From assembly GCA_002067555.1 (NCBI GenBank), contig MVQQ01000175.1, positions 1 through 18,889 on the forward strand: 18,889 nt of DNA, read 5' to 3'. The notes beneath the pieces were generated by a model. It saw only the letters and a list, made by a program, of their open reading frames with translations. It made no database searches and was not told the origin of the DNA. This document shows positions 14,445 to 18,889 of the stretch, piece after piece. Both the position numbers and the translations under genes were made by a program. The DNA comes from Syntrophorhabdus sp. PtaB.Bin184 (GTDB lineage: Bacteria > Desulfobacterota > Syntrophorhabdia > Syntrophorhabdales > Syntrophorhabdaceae). How positions within the stretch are numbered: position 1 is the stretch's first letter; every line of letters starts with the position of its first letter.

Positions 14445-15476
14445 TTGGGCGTGCTTTTATACATGACCGGCGTCGCTTTCGCGGCAGACAACGTAGTAAC
14501 GGGGGCGGACATGTCTCACGGAGCAGACAACTTTTACAGAAGCGACAAGGTAACCACGCAGAAGGTTACGTTTAAGAACCAATACCACATGAATGTTTCA
14601 GGGAATCTTTTCATTCCCAAAGGTTTGAATCAGAACACGAAGAATCCCGCGATCGTTGTCGGGCATCCCATGGGTGCGGTAAAAGAACAAAGTGCGAACC
14701 TGTACGCCCAGAAAATGGCTGACCAAGGATTCGTTACTTTGTCTTTGGATTTGTCTTTCTGGGGAGAGAGTGAGGGTCAGCCCCGCAACACTGTCGCGCC
14801 GGATATCTATGCCGAGGATTTCAGTGCCGCGGTGGATTTCCTGGGCACCCGGCCGTTCGTTGACAGGGATCGGATCGGTGTCATCGGGATTTGTGGCAGC
14901 GGGAGCTTTGTCATCAGCGCGGCCAAGATCGATCCGCGCATGAAAGCCATTGCGACAGTCAGCATGTACGACATGGGCGCCGCCAACCGTAATGCGCTCA
15001 AACGTTCCCTGACACTGGAGCAGAGAAAGAAGATCATTGCGGAGGCAGCCGAGCAACGCTATGTGGAGTTCACGGGCGGTGAAACCAAATACACCAGCGG
15101 GACAATCCATGAGCTGAAGGAAGACACTCATCCCATCCAGAGAGAGTTTTTTGACTTCTACCGCACCCCAAGGGGCGAATTCACTCCCAGGGGCTCGTCA
15201 CCCGCACTCACGACACACCCGACGCTGACCAGCAACGTCAAGTTCATGAATTTCTACCCCTTCGCGGACATAGAGACGATTTCTCCTCGTCCCATGCTTT
15301 TCATCACGGGTGAGAACGCTCACTCCAGAGAGTTCAGTGAAGACGCCTACAAGCTGGCGGCCGAGCCGAAGGAACTCTACATCGTTCCGGGTGCGGGCCA
15401 CGTGGATCTTTACGATCGGGTCAACCTGATCCCGTTTGATGGATTGACCGCGTTTTTTCGCAAGAACCTCAAGTAG
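14445..15476 (+). CDS. Exported alpha/beta hydrolase, dienelactone-hydrolase-like
   Basis: A hydrolase of about 343 residues from a TTG start at 14445. It begins GVLLYMTGVAFAADN, the hydrophobic core and AFA cleavage site of a Sec signal peptide lacking its basic start. The mature part has VVGHPMGAVKEQSAN, SLDLSFWGESEGQ and the nucleophile elbow VIGICGSGSF. The likely nucleophile is Cys150, as in dienelactone hydrolases (GxCxG), not Ser. The catalytic His is His319 in PGAGHVDLYD. The true start is uncertain: ATGAAG at 14371 has the right ribosome site but is in another frame. Homologues often sit beside AraC, SDR and AKR genes. The substrate is unknown; a lactone or ester is plausible. Confidence 0.8.
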   Translation: MGVLLYMTGVAFAADNVVTGADMSHGADNFYRSDKVTTQKVTFKNQYHMNVSGNLFIPKGLNQNTKNPAIVVGHPMGAVKEQSANLYAQKMADQGFVTLSLDLSFWGESEGQPRNTVAPDIYAEDFSAAVDFLGTRPFVDRDRIGVIGICGSGSFVISAAKIDPRMKAIATVSMYDMGAANRNALKRSLTLEQRKKIIAEAAEQRYVEFTGGETKYTSGTIHELKEDTHPIQREFFDFYRTPRGEFTPRGSSPALTTHPTLTSNVKFMNFYPFADIETISPRPMLFITGENAHSREFSEDAYKLAAEPKELYIVPGAGHVDLYDRVNLIPFDGLTAFFRKNLK

Positions 15477-15644
15477 TTCAAATGCCGAAAAAAGAGCCCT
15501 TCAGACAAAGAGGGGCTTATTCCCCCTCATGCGGCCGTCACGGGAACTCCGTGCACGTTGCCGGGGGGGATCGGCAGGAGAAATACGGAAACAGACAGTT
15601 GCAGGTTTTGCGGGACGGTCTTAACGTTCAAAGGAGGGGATGGT

Positions 15645-15722
15645 ATGAAGAAGAAACTTCGCATTATCCTGACGGTCATTTTCATCCTGGCAGTGAACAA
15701 CACGAATAGGAGCAGGAAATGA
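15645..15722 (+). CDS. 25-codon signal-peptide-like microORF
   Basis: Behind a strong AAAGGAGGGG site, ATG at 15645 starts MKKKLRIILTVIFILAV, then NNTNRSRK and TGA. The TGA overlaps the ATG of the SDR gene (ATGA). The opening is a clean signal peptide with no mature domain, so this looks like a secreted-protein gene whose body was deleted. It may now act as a translational lead-in for the SDR, or be a genuine small membrane peptide. Confidence 0.45.
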   Translation: MKKKLRIILTVIFILAVNNTNRSRK

Positions 15723-16495
15723 CTGGAAACAAGAAAGAAAACTTCACGGGCAAGGTGGCCTTTATCACCGGGGCAGCGAGCGGCATCGGACGGGCCACGG
15801 CGCTGGCCTTTGCCCGCGAGGGTGCAAGCGTAGTGGTTGCCGACATTTCCGATCAGGGTAATCAAGATACTGTCCGCATAATAGAGGAACGCGGTGGAAA
15901 AGCCCTTGCCGTCAGGTGCGACGTGACACAAACCGAGGACGTGAAGGCAGCTTTGAACAAGACCATCGACACCTTCGGACGGCTGGACTTTGCTTTCAAT
16001 AACGCAGGCATAGAGCCAAGCAAGCCGGCTCCGACCGCGGAGTACGAGGAGGAGGAATGGAACCGGATCATCGACATTGACCTCCGCGGCGTGTTCCTGT
16101 GTATGAAGTACGAGATCCCGCTGATCCTCAAGCAAGGAGGCGGCGCGATCGTCAACGTGTCTTCGGGGGCCGGGGTCATCGGCATCAAGGGCAGTCCCGC
16201 GTATTCTGCCGCCAAGCACGGCGTGATCGGCCTCACCCGGGCGGCGGCCCTCGACTACGCTGCGCAGAACATCCGCATCAACATCGTCTGTCCCGGCTAC
16301 ATCGATACCCCGATGATGGATCGCTTCACCGGGGACACACCCGAAGGGCGCGCGAAGGTGATCGCGGAAGAGCCGGCCGGGCGGATGGGCAAGCCCGAGG
16401 AAATCGCCGCGGCCGTCATCTGGCTGTGCTCGGACGCGGCAGCCTTCATGGTCGGCCATGCTATGGTGATCGATGGCGGCCAGACGATTCAATGA
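15719..16495 (+). CDS. Short-chain dehydrogenase/reductase
   Basis: A classical 258-residue SDR of the cytoplasm. The cofactor loop is TGAASGIG at 17-24. Asp42 at the end of the second strand (VVVADIS) suggests NAD(H). NNAG is at 94-97, and the catalytic residues are Ser149, Tyr162 and Lys166 in VSSGAGVIGIKGSPAYSAAK. The C-terminus is MVIDGGQTIQ. Relatives oxidise or reduce secondary alcohols and ketones, and nothing visible fixes the substrate. AGGAGCAGG precedes the ATG, which overlaps the stop of the microORF. It is co-directional with the hydrolase and the aldo/keto reductase and is probably under the AraC regulator. A near-copy of its last 12 codons occurs downstream of the aldo/keto reductase. 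Confidence 0.9.
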   Translation: MTGNKKENFTGKVAFITGAASGIGRATALAFAREGASVVVADISDQGNQDTVRIIEERGGKALAVRCDVTQTEDVKAALNKTIDTFGRLDFAFNNAGIEPSKPAPTAEYEEEEWNRIIDIDLRGVFLCMKYEIPLILKQGGGAIVNVSSGAGVIGIKGSPAYSAAKHGVIGLTRAAALDYAAQNIRINIVCPGYIDTPMMDRFTGDTPEGRAKVIAEEPAGRMGKPEEIAAAVIWLCSDAAAFMVGHAMVIDGGQTIQ

Positions 16496-16529
16496 ATCTG
16501 ATTTTGTTCTATCAAATAGGAGTAATGAC

Positions 16530-17684
16530 ATGCGAAACGACAACGACGATGCCGGCCGGGAACGCAGCCCCATACTGATGAGCCGGCGTGAGGTTCTGGC
16601 CGCGGCCGCGGGTCTGGCGGCGGCACAGCTGTTCGCGGGCGCGACCGCCGCAGCGCAACCTGCGGAAACCAATAGAAAAGGAAAAGGCAAAATGAGAACC
16701 CGAAAACTCGGAAAACTGGAAGTCTCGGAACTCGGCTTCGGCAACATGACCCTCAGCGGCGGCCACTACGGGCCGGGCGTGGACAAGGCCCACGGCATCC
16801 GTGTGATTCGTGACGCCCACGAGCGGGGCGTCACGTTCTTCGACACCGCGGAAGTCTACGGTCCCTACGTCAACGAGGAACTGGTCGGCGAAGCCCTCGC
16901 GCCGGTCCGCGACAAGGTCGTCATCGCCACCAAGTTCGGCTTCAAGATCGACGGCACGAACGGCCTGGACAGCCGACCGGAGCGTATCCGGAAGGTCGTC
17001 GAGGAATCATTGAAGCGTCTCAAGACCGACCGCATCGATCTCTATTACCAGCACCGTGTCGATCTCACCGTGCCGATCGAGGACGTGGCCGGCACGGTCA
17101 AGGATCTGATCAAGGCGGGAAAGGTCCTGCACTTCGGCCTCTCGGAGCCGAGCGCGAAGACCATTCGCCGCGCGCACGCGGTTCAGCCGGTTGCCGCCAT
17201 CCAGACCGAATACTCGCTCATCGAACGGAGCGTGGAGGACAACGGTGTCCTGCAAACATGTGAAGAGCTTGGCATCGGCTTCGTTCCATGGGGACCGCTG
17301 GGGCAAGGCTTCCTGCCGGGGAAACTGAATGTGGATGTACAGTCCTCCATGGACCCGAAGAACGATCTGCGAGCGACGTTCCCGCGCTTCTCCCCCATGG
17401 TCATGAAGAACAACCAGCCGATCATCGAGATTCTGACGACGTTCGGCGCCAGGAAGGGCGCAACGCCTGCCCAGATCGCGCTGGCATGGTTGATGGCGCA
17501 GAAGCCGTGGATTGTTCCGATCCCCGGCACGACCAACATGGATCACCTGCGCGAGAACATGGGCGCGGTCAATGTCCAACTCACGGCAGCGGATCTTCGC
17601 GAGATCGAGACGGCCTTCTCCCGGATCGAGATCTATGGTGGCCGCATGGATGCGAGGCAGATGGCGCAGATCGGCCAGGATTGA
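16530..17684 (+). CDS. Tat-exported aldo/keto reductase
   Basis: A 384-residue protein with the (beta/alpha)8 aldo/keto reductase domain from about residue 55. The catalytic tetrad is complete: Asp105 and Tyr110 (FDTAEVYG), Lys135 (ATKFGF) and His175 (YYQHRVD). The C-terminal NADP-binding region IPGTTNMDHLRENMGA is present. Residues about 17-43 form a twin-arginine signal (MSRREVL, an Ala-rich core, then GATAAAQPA), so the folded enzyme should be exported with bound cofactor. The ATG at 16530 follows ATAGGAG; an ATG-like start further upstream would overlap the SDR. A Met at residue 55 could start a cytoplasmic form, but it lacks a good ribosome site. The likely role is carbonyl reduction in the envelope; the substrate is unknown. 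Confidence 0.88.
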   Translation: MRNDNDDAGRERSPILMSRREVLAAAAGLAAAQLFAGATAAAQPAETNRKGKGKMRTRKLGKLEVSELGFGNMTLSGGHYGPGVDKAHGIRVIRDAHERGVTFFDTAEVYGPYVNEELVGEALAPVRDKVVIATKFGFKIDGTNGLDSRPERIRKVVEESLKRLKTDRIDLYYQHRVDLTVPIEDVAGTVKDLIKAGKVLHFGLSEPSAKTIRRAHAVQPVAAIQTEYSLIERSVEDNGVLQTCEELGIGFVPWGPLGQGFLPGKLNVDVQSSMDPKNDLRATFPRFSPMVMKNNQPIIEILTTFGARKGATPAQIALAWLMAQKPWIVPIPGTTNMDHLRENMGAVNVQLTAADLREIETAFSRIEIYGGRMDARQMAQIGQD

Positions 17685-17688
17685 CCGC

Positions 17689-17724
17689 GCCCTGGTCATC
17701 GACGGTGGCCACACGGTGCAGTGA
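17689..17724 (+). pseudogene. 12-codon vestige of a second SDR gene
   Basis: Directly after the aldo/keto reductase stop, codons for ALVIDGGHTVQ and TGA match the end of the SDR gene upstream (AMVIDGGQTIQ and TGA; 8 of 11 residues, 27 of 36 bases). The rest of that gene is missing. Confidence 0.7.
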
Positions 17725-17737
17725 CATTGGAGCAACC

Positions 17738-18193
17738 ATGAACACGAGAGCCTTACTCCTGCCACTGGTGTTAGTGATGACGCTCAGCGTAATCGCCTGT
17801 GACAAGACTTCAGCAGAACCGACAACCCCACGGAAGAGCACCATGAAGATCAACCTCAAACTTCCGGACAAGACCCTGACGGCCACGCTGTACGATACGC
17901 CCACCGCCCGAGACTTCGCGTCCCTGCTGCCGTTGACGTTGACCCTGGAAGATTACGCGAAGACGGAGAAGATCAGCGACCTCCCCAGGAAACTGACGAG
18001 GGAAGGCGCACCGGCGGGTGCCGACCCGTCAGTCGGCGACATTGCCTACTACGCACCGTGGGGGAACCTCGCGCTGTACTACAAGGACTTCCGATACTCG
18101 GACGGGTTGATCCTGCTCGGCACGTTGGATGGCGGTGCTGAAACACTAAGCGTGCCCGGTTCGGTAAGGGTGACGATTGAGCTTGCCAAATAA
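17738..18193 (+). CDS. Cyclophilin-like lipoprotein
   Basis: A 151-residue protein. Residues 1-21 form a lipoprotein signal with lipobox VIAC (Cys at about 21), so it should be anchored in the inner or outer membrane. The mature part (INLKLPDKTLTATLYDTPTA, LPLTLTLEDYAK, VGDIAYYAPWGNLALYYKDF, LILLGTLDGG) matches the small bacterial cyclophilin-like beta-barrel family (Cyclophil_like). That family is often encoded beside SDR and aldo/keto reductase genes and is not known to have prolyl isomerase activity. The ATG at 17738 is preceded by GGAGCAACC. An internal ATG before KINLKLP marks where the domain begins in cytoplasmic relatives. It is the last gene of the accessory operon. Confidence 0.82.
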   Translation: MNTRALLLPLVLVMTLSVIACDKTSAEPTTPRKSTMKINLKLPDKTLTATLYDTPTARDFASLLPLTLTLEDYAKTEKISDLPRKLTREGAPAGADPSVGDIAYYAPWGNLALYYKDFRYSDGLILLGTLDGGAETLSVPGSVRVTIELAK

Positions 18194-18414
18194 GTCACCC
18201 GGGCTGAACGAAAGGGGGCATCTTAGAATTGAAAGAGCAGAACAACAATCAAGAAAGGAATTACACGAGAAGGCGGTTTATCCGGCAATCCTCACTCCTT
18301 AGCGCAAGGGGTATTGCTAGCAGGTTCAAACAGTCTTTTGGCGAAAAGCAGCATCCCGAATGCTGGGTAAGGACCCGCTCACCGGGTGAGGGGTTGTGAC
18401 GTTGCATCAAACAC

Positions 18415-18699
18415 TTACGGTTCCGTAGGAAAGAATCCCGCATTAATCGGGATGGCGTACAACGACCGTTCGCCTACAGCGCGAAGACTCGATTCGAAAA
18501 GGAACCTCTGGCCGAAGTGTTCGTCAGTGATCCTATAGGCCAGATAGCCACGATCTTTGAGCATGAGGGCGATGTCACCGAGAACCTCCCGGTTATCCGT
18601 CTTGAAAGACTGGCGGGCCAGCCGATAGTCGAGGATCTTCTTCTCAAAAACGACGCTGCGGGTTCGGCCTGTCCGCGTCGGCACGTGGAACTCGCTCAT
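18415..18699 (-). CDS. Small protein of unknown family (parent of the fragment at 11966)
   Basis: I do not recognise this protein. From the ATG at 18699, whose ATGA overlaps the stop of a short upstream frame, it has 94 residues: a basic start (MSEFHVPTRTGRTR), a middle with DYRLARQSF and DIALMLKDRGYLAYRI, and a C-terminus GERSLYAIPINAGFFPTEP. A GTG at 18747 with AGGA upstream is an alternative start (110 residues). No signal peptide or membrane segment is seen. The tail is conserved as protein in the second, truncated copy at about 12.0-12.16 kb, which supports its being a real coding sequence. It lies convergent to the lipoprotein gene. Confidence 0.6.
   Translation of the reverse strand: MSEFHVPTRTGRTRSVVFEKKILDYRLARQSFKTDNREVLGDIALMLKDRGYLAYRITDEHFGQRFLFESSLRAVGERSLYAIPINAGFFPTEP
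18418..18534 (-). repeat. Right copy of the ~117-bp direct repeat
   Basis: This is the partner of 12041-12157, in the same orientation. The match stops almost exactly at the end of the gene here (the stop codon lies in TACGG at 18415-18419), and at the VOC junction in the other copy. Confidence 0.75.
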
Positions 18700-18773
18700 T
18701 GTCGTACTATAAGTCGGGCCTTTTCTCTGTTTTGCTTTCTCAGCCACTTGTCGTTCCTCATCTTTTCTGGCAT
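18696..18773 (-). CDS. Possible 25-codon ORF coupled to the small gene
   Basis: ATG at 18773 gives MPEKMRNDKWLRKQNREK and a short basic end. Its TGA overlaps the next ATG, and its own ATG overlaps the TAA of the upstream frame (TAATG). The junctions look like an operon, but the peptide is unrecognised and may be a remnant. Confidence 0.3.
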   Translation of the reverse strand: MPEKMRNDKWLRKQNREKARLIVRQ

Positions 18774-18889
18774 TACGAGATGCCTTGCCCGTATTCCGAT
18801 ATGACCTGCCAGTGTGTGTTGGGAATAAGCGCGATTCGGTTGAGATGGGTACGAAATTCCAGGCAAGGTCTTTTCATCAAAAAGCGGAG
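18773..18889 (-). CDS. Partial ORF entering from the right edge, unrecognised
   Basis: The frame is open from the window edge for 38 codons (including CLEFRTHLNRIALIPNTHWQ) to TAA at 18773-18775. It is too short to assign. The TAATG junction with the next frame is its only support. Confidence 0.3.
   Translation of the reverse strand, partial: LRFLMKRPCLEFRTHLNRIALIPNTHWQVISEYGQGIS

Noticed and set aside
15527..16747. 406-codon minus-strand open frame
   Set aside because: It is antisense to the SDR and the front of the aldo/keto reductase, both clearly real; its content is Arg/Ala-rich shadow sequence.
18367..18395. Possible terminator hairpin CTCAC-CGG-GTGAG between the convergent genes
   Set aside because: The stem is only five base pairs and no T-tract follows on either strand.
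12041..18534. Transposon or integron bounded by the direct repeats
   Set aside because: No transposase, integrase or inverted terminal repeats are seen, and the repeats are coding tails that differ at about one base in five.

Overview
The window looks like a chromosomal stretch of a moderately GC-rich (by eye), deltaproteobacterial-type anaerobe (Desulfobacterota / Syntrophorhabdus-like). This is an inference from the gene mix: a tightly overlapped type II acyl-assembly operon, a NapH/NosR-like membrane polyferredoxin with a CcdA-like partner, and LCM-type methyltransferase and PadR genes. No rRNA, tRNA, CRISPR array or intact insertion sequence was seen.

Region 1 (1-6192) is an acyl-carrier-protein-based lipid or polyketide-like cluster. 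Reading leftwards from 5130, the genes are a FabG-type ketoreductase, a discrete ACP, a GcvT-like folate-fold protein, a membrane protein fused to a FeeM-like N-acyltransferase domain, a ketoacyl synthase homologue that has lost its active-site Cys and second His (chain-length-factor-like), and a FabD-type malonyl transferase that runs off the left edge. Several junctions are ATGA overlaps. A Sfp-type phosphopantetheinyl transferase, which would activate the ACP, is divergently transcribed at 5365 from a strong-looking promoter whose predicted start is almost on the ATG. Together the genes suggest that a malonyl-primed acyl chain is built on the ACP and passed to an amine by a membrane-bound acyltransferase. 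The presumed catalytic ketosynthase is not in the window. This is the best candidate for an undescribed pathway here.

Region 2 (6296-11912) holds a kinase-fold protein, then an AT-rich promoter/operator region and a PadR regulator that leads a probable operon: CcdA/TauE-like thiol-redox membrane protein, membrane polyferredoxin, small membrane-anchored protein and LCM-family methyltransferase. An orphan NarL-type response regulator follows. Its phosphoacceptor Asp is Glu, and its DD motif is DH.

Region 3 (11949-18700) is an accessory block with several signs of rearrangement. A VOC/PhnB-like gene is cut and joined to the tail of an unrelated small gene. A related copy of that tail lies about 6.4 kb away in the same orientation, so the two copies bracket the block. 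Inside are an AraC regulator (YqhC-like architecture), a divergent exported alpha/beta hydrolase with a disrupted signal-peptide region, a signal-peptide-only microORF, an SDR, a Tat-exported aldo/keto reductase, a 12-codon vestige of a second SDR, and a cyclophilin-like lipoprotein. The set resembles aldehyde or carbonyl-stress loci. The right end has an unrecognised small gene with short overlapping upstream frames.
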